From positions 1 to 14,903 of the forward strand of contig PWFZ01000331.1 of assembly GCA_003555185.1 (NCBI GenBank): DNA of 14,903 nt, in the 5' to 3' direction. The notes beneath the pieces were generated by a model. It was given only the letters and a program-made list of their open reading frames with translations. It was not told where the DNA came from and made no database searches. Position numbers and translations under genes: made by a program. Of the stretch, positions 1 to 8,764 are shown piece after piece. Source of the stretch: Balneolaceae bacterium (GTDB lineage: Bacteria > Bacteroidota > Rhodothermia > Balneolales > Balneolaceae). The stretch's first letter is position 1. Every line of letters begins with the position of its first letter.

Positions 1-30
1 ATGCGCTGATTTTCGCGGATTGACCTTTAA

Positions 31-110
31 GTCATCCCGGACTTGATCCGGGATCTCACAGTTTTGCCCTACCTGTAAACCCTGCTAAAGTTCAGCCCAC
101 CTTACACGTT
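31..110. repeat. 80-base dispersed palindromic repeat, copy 1
   Basis: This copy aligns without gaps to 356-435 at about 63 of 80 bases. The first 27 bases are identical in both copies and contain an 8-bp hairpin, ATCCCGGA-CTTGA-TCCGGGAT (34-54). A second conserved block, TTCAGCCCAC followed by TTACACG, lies at 91-108. The hairpin core resembles extragenic palindromes I know from many bacterial genomes; whether it is the same family needs a genome search. Confidence 0.7.
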
Positions 111-234
111 AAGAGATTTCGCCCCGAAAACGAGTTCGGGACTGGAAAATCACCAGCTCGCGTTCATAAGATGAGCGTGTCGGGGCACGGGGATGGCTAA
201 ATGAAATTTGAAATGACTCAAAAACCATACCAGG

Positions 235-256
235 GGCACAAGTGGATACTTGCGCC
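235..256 (-). repeat. Short hairpin repeat, copy 1
   Basis: The two 9-base arms are GGCACAAGT and ACTTGCGCC around a GGAT loop. Read on the minus strand the one imperfect position becomes a G-U wobble pair, whereas on the plus strand it is an A-C mismatch, so the RNA would fold better from the minus strand. Flanking bases GG on the left and AGC on the right are shared with the other copies. Confidence 0.65.
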
Positions 257-299
257 AGCTATTGAATTGTATTTGAAAAAGCTTAAAGGTCATAACCGG

Positions 300-322
300 G
301 GCACAAGCGGGACGCTTGCGCC
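300..322 (-). repeat. Short hairpin repeat, copy 2 (compensated stem)
   Basis: This is the same element as 235-256, but the stem end is AAGC facing GCTT instead of AAGT facing ACTT, and the loop is GGGAC instead of GGAT. The paired change keeps the stem intact. The single imperfect position is retained and is again a G-U pair only on the minus strand. Confidence 0.65.
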
Positions 323-355
323 ATCCGTTGGTAATTGGATGAAAGTAATTTAACA

Positions 356-435
356 GTCATCCCGGACTTGATCCGGGATCTCCCAGCCTTGCAGAACTTA
401 CAAGCCACGCTAACATTCAGCCCACGTTACACGGG
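356..435. repeat. 80-base dispersed palindromic repeat, copy 2
   Basis: This is the second copy of the 31-110 unit. Its first 27 bases match copy 1 exactly, including the 8-bp hairpin at 359-379. The middle third has diverged to little more than half identity, and the TTCAGCCCAC block (416-425) is again exact. The 3' end runs directly into the third short hairpin, sharing the GGG at 433-435, so the two repeat families are fused here. Confidence 0.7.
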
Positions 436-455
436 CACAAGTGGATACTTGCGCC
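434..455 (-). terminator. Short hairpin repeat, copy 3; possible surE transcript end
   Basis: The hairpin core is identical to 235-256 and lies 10 bases past the surE stop codon in the direction of surE transcription. On the minus strand it forms a 9-bp stem with one G-U pair. No run of U follows it, so it is not a classical intrinsic terminator. It may instead protect or define the mRNA 3' end. This functional reading is inference from position. Confidence 0.35.
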
Positions 456-465
456 AGCCATGAAA

Positions 466-1236
466 CTACAATTTCACTTTTTCAAGTGACTTGAGAAGAT
501 CGTGTGAGGTAAGGTCGTACTGAATGGGAGTCAGTGAGGCGTATCCCTCTTCGAGTGCATCAATATCACTGCCACCATTTTTTTCCAATAGTTGAAACTT
601 TCCAGTCATCCAGTAATAGTCGCGATTATGTGGATCAATTCTTCCTTCAAACTCCTCAACGTAGCGACTTTTTGCTTGTTTAGCCCATTTAATACCCTTC
701 AACTTTCCTGAAGGAGCATTCAGGTTGAGGGTCACACCTTTTTTAATACCGTTTTCCAGAACATATTTAATCACCTTTCGGGCAGCATCCTGGCAACCGG
801 TTAAATCTGCATCTTCATCAAAATCAGTACAAGAAACGGCAATGGATGGGTACCCAAGAATTGTACCTTCGGTAGCGGCACTTACTGTACCGGAGTATAG
901 AATATTGATTCCTGCATTACTTCCGTGATTGATACCACTTACAACCAGGTCCGGTTTACGATCCATTAACTTATCGTGAGCAAGCTTTATGCAATCGGCA
1001 GGCGTTCCGTTTACAGCCTGACCATTAAATCTGTTATCGAGCTTAAAGGGTCTTGCACGCAATGGAGTGGATACAGTTATAGCATGTCCTACTGCACTTT
1101 GCTGGCGATCCGGTGCAATTACTTCAACATCTCCAAATTCACTGGCGACTTCTGTGAGTGCTTTTATTCCGTTCGAAAAGATTCCATCATCATTACAAAC
1201 AAGAATCAGCGGCTTATTATTCGAATTGTCAGACAT
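466..1236 (-). CDS. surE: 5'/3'-nucleotidase SurE
   Basis: SurE is a metal-dependent cytoplasmic phosphatase that removes phosphate from nucleoside 5'- and 3'-monophosphates, and in some species acts on short polyphosphate. The N-terminus (numbered from a TTG one codon upstream) has the hallmark NDDG at residues 16-19, with D17 and D18 as metal ligands, then the S48 region in APDRQQSAVGH and SGINHGSN at 101-108 with N104. At 256 residues it has normal length. I chose the ATG at 1236; the frame also allows TTG at 1239, which is less likely. Only nine bases separate this ATG from the panB stop, so it is almost certainly co-transcribed with panB. It is the last gene of the minus-strand run and is followed by the repeat-rich region. 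Confidence 0.95.
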   Translation of the reverse strand: MSDNSNNKPLILVCNDDGIFSNGIKALTEVASEFGDVEVIAPDRQQSAVGHAITVSTPLRARPFKLDNRFNGQAVNGTPADCIKLAHDKLMDRKPDLVVSGINHGSNAGINILYSGTVSAATEGTILGYPSIAVSCTDFDEDADLTGCQDAARKVIKYVLENGIKKGVTLNLNAPSGKLKGIKWAKQAKSRYVEEFEGRIDPHNRDYYWMTGKFQLLEKNGGSDIDALEEGYASLTPIQYDLTSHDLLKSLEKVKL

Positions 1237-1245
1237 CAAACTTCT

Positions 1246-2073
1246 TTAATTATAGCGTTCATTTTCATTCGGAAAGTCACCCTTTTTCACATCATCAATA
1301 TAATTGGATACAGCATCGGTCATGCTTTTATCCAGATCGGCATATCGACGTAAAAACCGGGGTGAAAAATCTTTGTTTAGGCCTAACATATCGTGAGTAA
1401 CCAAAACTTGTCCGTCGCAGTCCGCTCCGGCACCAATTCCAATCGTTGGAATAGAAACAGACTCCGTAACTTTTTTTGCCAAAGCTGCAGGAATTTTCTC
1501 CAATACAATTGAAAACACACCAGCTTCTTCAAGTTGACGGGCGTCTTCTAAAAGTTCTTCAGCCTCTTGTTCTTCCTTTGCACGAACTTTATAAGTTCCA
1601 AATTTATATATGCTTTGGGGGGTCAGACCTAAGTGACCCATTACAGGAATACCAGCATCTACAATTTTCCTAACTGTTCCGGCTATCGTTCTACCACCCT
1701 CTAGTTTAACAGCATGAGCTCCGGCTTCCTTCATCATTCTACCCGAGCTGATTAACGCTTCTTTTGCTGTCACCTGGTAACTCATAAATGGTAAATCAGC
1801 AATCACTAAAGCTCGTTTAACACCGCGTACTACGCATGATGTGTGATAGATCATGTGCTCGAGTGTCATCGGAACAGTGGTTTCGTAACCGGCCATTACA
1901 TTGCTCGCAGAATCACCAACGAGAATTACATCAATCCCGGCACGATCTACAATTCCTGCCATGGTAAAATCATATGCGGTAAGCATACTGATGCGCTCAC
2001 CCTTTCTCTTCATTTCAACGACGGTCTGTGTAGTTACTTTTTCGGGTGTTTGAGTTTTTCCTTGTGTACTCAT
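1246..2073 (-). CDS. panB: 3-methyl-2-oxobutanoate hydroxymethyltransferase PanB
   Basis: PanB transfers a hydroxymethyl group from 5,10-methylenetetrahydrofolate to 2-oxoisovalerate to make ketopantoate, the first committed step of pantothenate and CoA synthesis. The 275-residue protein is a complete TIM-barrel member. By position, the Mg2+ ligands of the family correspond to D54 in VGDS, D93 in IADLPF and E125 in KLEGG, and the catalytic glutamate corresponds to E192 in [18 protein letters not shown] (143-154) and the [12 protein letters not shown] stretch (211-222) are also family signatures. Its ATG overlaps the fabZ stop by four bases (ATGA), indicating translational coupling. The other pantothenate genes, panC, panD and panE, are not in the window. 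Confidence 0.97.
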   Translation of the reverse strand: MSTQGKTQTPEKVTTQTVVEMKRKGERISMLTAYDFTMAGIVDRAGIDVILVGDSASNVMAGYETTVPMTLEHMIYHTSCVVRGVKRALVIADLPFMSYQVTAKEALISSGRMMKEAGAHAVKLEGGRTIAGTVRKIVDAGIPVMGHLGLTPQSIYKFGTYKVRAKEEQEAEELLEDARQLEEAGVFSIVLEKIPAALAKKVTESVSIPTIGIGAGADCDGQVLVTHDMLGLNKDFSPRFLRRYADLDKSMTDAVSNYIDDVKKGDFPNENERYN

Positions 2074-2507
2074 GATTGGTCTTTAGGGACAATTGCAGCG
2101 GAGGCTTCCAATTCACAAACTACTTTTCCATCAACAGTGGCTTTGCCGCTCATGGTAATAAAATTTCGCTTTTGATTAGAAAGGTTTACTTCAATTCTAA
2201 GCTGATCACCGGGAACAACTGATTTTCTGAATTTCGCTTTATTTATTCCCGTAAATACCATCATTGTATTTTCAGGATCAGCGGATTCACTTTTCATCAT
2301 CATAATACATCCGGCCTGTGCCATCGCTTCAACCTGTAAAACGCCGGGCATAATAGGAGCACCGGGAAAATGGCCATTAAAAAACTCTTCGTTTGCCGAT
2401 ACATTTTTTATTGCAACGATATGGCCTTCATCTAACTCCAGCACTCTGTCAACCAGTAAAAAAGGATAGCGATGAGGTATTAATTGTTTTATTTCTTCAA
2501 TTTTCAT
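2070..2507 (-). CDS. fabZ: 3-hydroxyacyl-[acyl-carrier-protein] dehydratase FabZ
   Basis: FabZ dehydrates 3-hydroxyacyl-ACP to trans-2-enoyl-ACP in fatty acid elongation. The 145-residue hot-dog-fold protein begins with the typical [12 protein letters not shown] (11-22) and has the active-site segment from H46 in GHFPGAP to E60 in QVEAMAQAG. Many Bacteroidota carry FabZ fused to the C-terminus of LpxC; this copy stands alone, with no deacetylase upstream. It shares an ATGA overlap with panB. The 105-base gap to menG could hold a promoter, but I find no convincing -33/-7 pair and no Shine-Dalgarno sequence. Confidence 0.96.
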   Translation of the reverse strand: MKIEEIKQLIPHRYPFLLVDRVLELDEGHIVAIKNVSANEEFFNGHFPGAPIMPGVLQVEAMAQAGCIMMMKSESADPENTMMVFTGINKAKFRKSVVPGDQLRIEVNLSNQKRNFITMSGKATVDGKVVCELEASAAIVPKDQS

Positions 2508-2612
2508 TGTGACGTTTTGTTATTTGATCTGTATTGATTGAAGTTGTAAAATTTCGCTTAGTAGCTAAATGTACGCAGTGATTTTCCACGCATGTTATTC
2601 AGCGCCAATATA

Positions 2613-3308
2613 CTAATTATCTGCTACCGTACCCACATAAACGAATGCAATACCACCTGTGAGGCTAATAGCACGTTTTTCGCTGTAAACACCGGCTTCT
2701 TCCATTAATTCAAGAAATGCATCACCCGCCGGGAAAGCTGCGCTTGTTTCCGGCAGATATGTATAGGCCTCTCTGTTTCCGCTGATCCATCCCCCTATTG
2801 TGGGCATCACATGCTTACTATAAAATTGATAGGGATATTTTACGATTCCCTGTGGCTGTCCAAATTCGAGAATTACTACTCTTCCCCCCGGCTTTACCAC
2901 ACGTGCCATCTCTTTCAGGCAAACCAACGGATCATCCACATTCCGTATTCCAAAGGCGATACTTACGATATCAAAAGAGTTATCCTCGTATGGAAGATCC
3001 ATGGCGTCTGCCACTTCAAATTCAACGACAAGTTCTTTTTTGTCGGCTTTATCGGGTGCATGTTCAATCATCTCTTTACAGAAATCAGTACCGACTACAT
3101 GTCCTTCATGTCCTACTGTTTTTTTAAACTCCAGCGCCAAATCACCGGTTCCGGTAGCGCAATCCAGCACTTTATCACTGGGCTTTGCACCACTTTCGAG
3201 CACCGTTTTTTTTCGCCATGCATTATGCACACCGAACGATAAAATTCCATTAACCCGATCATAATCATCGGCAATATCGGCAAACATATTTCTTACTTTA
3301 TCACTCAT
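2613..3308 (-). CDS. menG: Demethylmenaquinone methyltransferase (MenG/UbiE)
   Basis: This enzyme uses S-adenosylmethionine to methylate demethylmenaquinone, the last step of menaquinone synthesis; UbiE homologues also act on ubiquinone precursors. The 231-residue class I methyltransferase has the SAM-binding motif VLDCATGTGDLAL at 47-59, a conserved aspartate in GTD (73-75), the family signature FGIRNVDD at 119-126, and the second UbiE signature around REAYTYLPE at 179-187. I prefer MenG because Bacteroidota-type bacteria normally use menaquinone. It lies 57 bases after the histidine phosphatase gene and 105 bases before fabZ. Confidence 0.94.
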   Translation of the reverse strand: MSDKVRNMFADIADDYDRVNGILSFGVHNAWRKKTVLESGAKPSDKVLDCATGTGDLALEFKKTVGHEGHVVGTDFCKEMIEHAPDKADKKELVVEFEVADAMDLPYEDNSFDIVSIAFGIRNVDDPLVCLKEMARVVKPGGRVVILEFGQPQGIVKYPYQFYSKHVMPTIGGWISGNREAYTYLPETSAAFPAGDAFLELMEEAGVYSEKRAISLTGGIAFVYVGTVADN

Positions 3309-3365
3309 ATCATTCTTTTAAAATTGTGTGCAAATGTGATTGAGAAAACCTGTCATAAGTCTCTA

Positions 3366-3980
3366 TCATTCCTTCAGATGACTCACTTTGTTCAAATAAA
3401 CAGGCTCAAATGTTCCTTTAGAATAGAGAAGTTGATTGATTCCGCCATTTTTATGCTGAACCTGATCCATATTTTTCAGCCCAAACCCCATCCACTCTGA
3501 TAACAATATACGGATCAATCGGCCATGTAAAATAAATACAATGGTTTGATTTTCAGAATAATTCAGCAGCTTATTTACAGCGTCATTGGCCCGTTTAAAA
3601 ACGTTTTCCGGTGATTCCCCTCCGGGCAGCGATTTTGTTACATCTCCGCTTTTCCATGTTTGATGAAACTGATCAAGGTCATTTTTCACTTCCGAAATAT
3701 GTCGCCCTTCATAGTCCCCGAAATTCATTTCATCGAGCTCGGAATTCGCCGTAGCATCAAGTTTCTTTTTTAGTGCGAGTGGCTGAACCGTCTCTATTGA
3801 TCGCTTTAAACTGCTTGTCACCAGCTGGTCAACCGGGTATTGCGAAAGATAGTTTGCAACATCTTTTGCCTGTGCCCTGCCAATTTCATTCAGGGATGCA
3901 TCAATCCCCCGCCCCTGAAGCAAATTACGTTTGTTATAATCTGTTTCGCCGTGCCGGACAATAAATAACTTCTTACTCAT
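3366..3980 (-). CDS. Histidine phosphatase family protein (phosphoglycerate mutase-like)
   Basis: This is a 204-residue member of the histidine phosphatase superfamily. It begins with FIVRHGET (6-13), where H10 would be phosphorylated, and has the second histidine at H152 in FILHGRLIR. The SSLKRSIET stretch (56-64) and LDEMNFGDYEG (82-92) supply the expected arginine and acid residues. Members include cofactor-dependent phosphoglycerate mutases, alpha-ribazole phosphatase CobC and broad phosphatases. The protein is shorter than true phosphoglycerate mutase (about 230-250), so a small-molecule phosphatase is more likely. The substrate cannot be read from sequence, and no cobalamin genes are nearby. 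Its ATG overlaps the upstream membrane-protein stop in an ATGA. Confidence 0.9.
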   Translation of the reverse strand: MSKKLFIVRHGETDYNKRNLLQGRGIDASLNEIGRAQAKDVANYLSQYPVDQLVTSSLKRSIETVQPLALKKKLDATANSELDEMNFGDYEGRHISEVKNDLDQFHQTWKSGDVTKSLPGGESPENVFKRANDAVNKLLNYSENQTIVFILHGRLIRILLSEWMGFGLKNMDQVQHKNGGINQLLYSKGTFEPVYLNKVSHLKE

Positions 3981-4612
3981 TTCTTCTTTTTCTTGTTAAA
4001 TTCAATAACTGCATCCTGCACATGCTTTTCGAGCTTTTTGATTTCCTCAGGAGCAATATCCTCATAAATAGAATATCTGATCAACAACATTTTCAGAACC
4101 CTGTCATTTAACGGAAGCTTCCCCCCTTCCTTGTTGCGATCAATTTTGTCCCACAATCTTCGTAACAGTCCAATTTTGAATAGGAAGAAATAGAGTACTC
4201 CGAACGCGAGTGCTAAATACATACCGCTTATCCCCATATAACTGAGTGCGATTCCGGCTGTTAAAAGCTGTATAAAGTCGTGATTAATAAAACCTATTAC
4301 AGGTGTAAACGTGATATTTACCACAGCACTTTTATTAAAATACCATCCGGCATGAAAAAGAAATGTTACAATAATGGCAATCCACGGTTGCACAGTAAAA
4401 GCCAACACAAAATAGAGGAGCATTGATATTGAGTCGGCACTATCAATCCAGGTGACGGCTTTTTTTATTAAATCCTCGAAAGTGAGTTTATCCAGGATAC
4501 CGGGTACGTATTCCTCTACACTTTTACGGGTTGCGAAAAACCAATGCCCTGCAGACGTAATGGTTGAAATGGGCGATTCCAGTATGTTGAATTTATTAGA
4601 TTTTGAAAACAT
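3977..4612 (-). CDS. Predicted inner-membrane protein of unknown function
   Basis: I do not recognise the family. The 211-residue protein has about 60 soluble N-terminal residues, then hydrophobic stretches near 62-75, 76-92, 108-127 and 128-148, which would give about four membrane passes. A charged C-terminal tail (about 150-211) ends in lysines. Polar or charged residues lie within or between the membrane segments (H87, N94, N100, N110, H111, D112). No signal peptide or cysteine motif is visible. It sits 41 bases after comF and overlaps the histidine phosphatase gene by four bases, so it is probably translated together with that phosphatase. The coding call is strong because of length, codon frame and tight packing; the function is unknown. 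Confidence 0.85.
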   Translation of the reverse strand: MFSKSNKFNILESPISTITSAGHWFFATRKSVEEYVPGILDKLTFEDLIKKAVTWIDSADSISMLLYFVLAFTVQPWIAIIVTFLFHAGWYFNKSAVVNITFTPVIGFINHDFIQLLTAGIALSYMGISGMYLALAFGVLYFFLFKIGLLRRLWDKIDRNKEGGKLPLNDRVLKMLLIRYSIYEDIAPEEIKKLEKHVQDAVIEFNKKKKK

Positions 4613-4653
4613 GCTTAAAGATAGGTCGATTCAATGAAAAATGGAATTGATCT

Positions 4654-5343
4654 CTAGGCAATGGCTACTGTCACAATTCCGGCCTTTAAATCATCTTCTT
4701 TTAGCAGAACATCGGTCAGCTCAAAAGTAGTGGCCCCCGTAGTGAAAACATCATCTACGATAATTGGAAAACTATTGGCAAGCAATTGCTCATCGGTGAT
4801 AGTAAATGCTTTATTTAGATTATTTGTGCGCTGAAAACTATCGAGCCCGGTTTGAGTCTTGGTTTTCTTTATTCTCTGTACGATACCTTCATCAATCAAA
4901 TCCCAGCCGGTGAATTCGGCTAATCCAACACCAATCGATCTTGCCTGATTATAACCCCTCTTTCTCTTTTTTGATGGGTGCAACGGAACAGGCACAATAA
5001 CCGGGTAGCAACCTGACTCTAAAATTAACTCATTATATTCCGATTGAATAAGTTTCTCTCCAACAATTCGTCCCATTTGTACACCCACTTCCTTTAGGAA
5101 ATCATACTTCAGCTTATGTAGCAGTAGCTGCAGATACCCGCCTTTATCAAATCGCCACATGGCGTATTGAAATGATATTTTGTCCGGCAAAATGATTAAA
5201 TCATTATCGTCGGCAGGTTCAAACCGCTTTATTTTACACATCATGCATAAACACTCCCTTTCTGCGTTGATACTGTTACCGCAACATACACAAACGTTTG
5301 GGAAAGAAATTTCAGTAATCGATTTAACCAACTTTTTTATCAT
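4654..5343 (-). CDS. comF: ComF family phosphoribosyltransferase-like protein
   Basis: ComF-family proteins combine an N-terminal zinc-binding segment with a type I phosphoribosyltransferase fold; in naturally competent bacteria they support DNA uptake or single-strand handling. The 229-residue protein has cysteines C18, C20, C21, C31, C33 and C36, a PVPLHPSKKRKRGYNQA stretch at about 118-134 typical of the family, and the PRPP-binding motif IIVDDVFTTGAT at 194-205. It is full length. It is the first gene of the minus-strand run, and its start faces the RodZ-like gene across a 165-base divergent region. Whether it acts in competence here is unknown, since no other com genes are in the window. 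Confidence 0.92.
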   Translation of the reverse strand: MIKKLVKSITEISFPNVCVCCGNSINAERECLCMMCKIKRFEPADDNDLIILPDKISFQYAMWRFDKGGYLQLLLHKLKYDFLKEVGVQMGRIVGEKLIQSEYNELILESGCYPVIVPVPLHPSKKRKRGYNQARSIGVGLAEFTGWDLIDEGIVQRIKKTKTQTGLDSFQRTNNLNKAFTITDEQLLANSFPIIVDDVFTTGATTFELTDVLLKEDDLKAGIVTVAIA

Positions 5344-5508
5344 AACTGTACTTTCTTATATGAACACGTTTTACGATACTCCTTACATTTTTTTACTCGC
5401 TCACAAACTATTCAACTCTAAAAGGTTTAAATTGGAAACACTATCTTTTAGAATGACTTATATTTAATTAGCTTTCGTCCTTAATTCTCTCAACAAAATT
5501 TAGCTTAC
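5344..5508. promoter_or_regulatory. Divergent promoter region between comF and the RodZ-like gene
   Basis: This 165-base AT-rich gap separates two genes that start in opposite directions, so it must supply transcription starts for both. On the plus strand, TATCTTTT (5442-5449) and TATATTTA (5459-5466) resemble the Bacteroidota -7 element TAnnTTTG, but neither has a well-spaced TTTG partner; TTG at 5432-5434 lies 24 bases before the second. No minus-strand pair stands out. The promoter assignment is positional. Confidence 0.4.
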
Positions 5509-6627
5509 ATGCCATCTATTGGAAAAGATCTAGCAGCCATTCGCAGCCATCTGGGTTATAGTATTGAAGATATTCAGCAAGCAACCAAAATCCCGCTTAC
5601 TACTCTCAAATCAATTGAAGATGGTTCTATTTTTGAACAAACCGATGAGATTAAAGCCTATGTGAGGAGTTTTGTGCGCAGTTACGGTAGAGCCATAAAA
5701 CTGAATGATGAATTGTTGGTGGAGGCGCTGGATCAGGAGGAAATCGGAAGTTATAACCATCTTTTGCTTGGAAATTTCCCGCAACTTCAGCCAAAACAAA
5801 CCAAAAAGGATAAACCCAGTCCCGAAGAGTCGAAGCAGGACAAAGAGGAGAAATCTGATTCAGGTAAAAGCCCTGAGAAAAAAGAACCAAAGCACACAGA
5901 ATCTCCATCAGAGGAAAGTAAACCACCCAAACCTGCAGCAAAGGAATCTGCCCCAAAACCGTCTGAAACAAATAGCAGTGAGTTAAAAGATCCTCCCGGT
6001 ATCAGAAATGTGGATTGGGCTGATATGGGAAAACGATTTACTTCAGAGAAAAAGAAAGCTCCGGTTTGGCTTACCGCTACCGTAGTTATTACAATTATAC
6101 TTTTTGGCTCAATATATTTAATGGTTTCAAACGGACTTTTCTCATCTGATGAACTTGAACAGGCGGAATCCATACAGGAAACTCCTTCTCAGTTTGATGG
6201 CGAAACAGGGAGTGACTTAAGTTTGAACCTAACCGATGAGCCGCAAGAAAGTGAGGCGGTCGCTGCTGAACTTGATGAAATCCTTTATCTGACCCTTTAT
6301 GCTGCCACAGGCAGACTTGACCCTGTACGTGTTTACAGTGATGAAAAACCACGAATTGATCCCTATTGGATGAATCAGGGACAGGCATTTAATTTTGAAT
6401 TCCGGGATACCATTCGTGTTCGGGGTCAGTACTCCCGAATGTTACTTTTCCTAAATGGCCATCTAATTGAAGACCCCCGGCAGGAGTATTTTAACTCATC
6501 AGAAAATGCCATCGAATTTACACGCGATATTTTCGAAAATGACCCGAAATGGGCCACACCCCGAGATCTTGAGCTCCCTGAAAATGTCACCCCACCGGAT
6601 TCATTAATAGACAGACCCAGTTTTTAA
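5509..6627 (+). CDS. RodZ-like transmembrane helix-turn-helix protein
   Basis: The 372-residue protein has the RodZ plan. An N-terminal HTH_25-type domain occupies about residues 5-75 (GKDLAAIRSHLGYSIEDIQQATKI onward, then YVRSFVRSYGRAIKL). A Lys/Glu/Pro/Ser-rich linker follows at about 95-165, then one membrane helix at about 186-206, then a periplasmic domain resembling the RodZ C-terminal beta domain at about 255-345. RodZ anchors MreB to the membrane and supports rod shape. The HTH fold in this family binds protein and not DNA in the well-studied cases. The weakly conserved linker and C-terminus make the exact role uncertain. It precedes ligA by only 12 bases, so the two are likely co-transcribed. 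Confidence 0.8.
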   Translation: MPSIGKDLAAIRSHLGYSIEDIQQATKIPLTTLKSIEDGSIFEQTDEIKAYVRSFVRSYGRAIKLNDELLVEALDQEEIGSYNHLLLGNFPQLQPKQTKKDKPSPEESKQDKEEKSDSGKSPEKKEPKHTESPSEESKPPKPAAKESAPKPSETNSSELKDPPGIRNVDWADMGKRFTSEKKKAPVWLTATVVITIILFGSIYLMVSNGLFSSDELEQAESIQETPSQFDGETGSDLSLNLTDEPQESEAVAAELDEILYLTLYAATGRLDPVRVYSDEKPRIDPYWMNQGQAFNFEFRDTIRVRGQYSRMLLFLNGHLIEDPRQEYFNSSENAIEFTRDIFENDPKWATPRDLELPENVTPPDSLIDRPSF

Positions 6628-8637
<2,010 letters not shown>

Positions 8638-8690
8638 TCGTTTATATTCTCGTAAAGAAATACGGCACAGATTTAGATTTCGTTAAATAA

Positions 8691-8724
8691 TTTTGGAATC
8701 GACTATATTAGTCGGTTACTTTTT
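8691..8724 (+). promoter_or_regulatory. Candidate Bacteroidota-type promoter upstream of pgpH
   Basis: TTTG at 8692-8695 is followed after 21 bases by TACTTTTT at 8717-8724, seven of eight positions of the TAnnTTTG -7 element. The spacing fits the known range of this promoter class. The spacer contains a 6-bp palindrome, CGACTA-TAT-TAGTCG (8700-8714). The same palindrome followed by T-rich sequence could instead be a weak ligA terminator. Confidence 0.35.
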
Positions 8725-8764
8725 AAAATGCCGGACAATCGGCACACCAACTTGACCAATATTC

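Larger units (their letters stand above)
1..465. other. Gene-free repeat-rich region downstream of surE
   Basis: No convincing coding region is present on either strand; the few open stretches are short and broken by stops. The region holds two copies of an 80-base repeat (31-110 and 356-435), three copies of a short hairpin (235-256, 300-322, 434-455) and smaller inverted repeats, such as CCCGAA at 123-128 facing TTCGGG at 135-140. It lies at the 3' end of surE, so it probably contains transcript ends and not promoters. What lies to the left is outside the window. Confidence 0.75.

Noticed and set aside
1..465. Regularly repeated hairpins could suggest a CRISPR array.
   Set aside because: Repeats are few, differ in type, are irregularly spaced and contain no uniform spacers; there are no cas genes.
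1237..1239. TTG as the surE start, one codon before the ATG.
   Set aside because: The directly following ATG is a better start, and the family signature lies well inside in either case.
5651..6388. Several minus-strand frames opposite the RodZ-like gene.
   Set aside because: They come from the low-complexity linker of the RodZ-like protein, whose plus frame has a clear domain plan.
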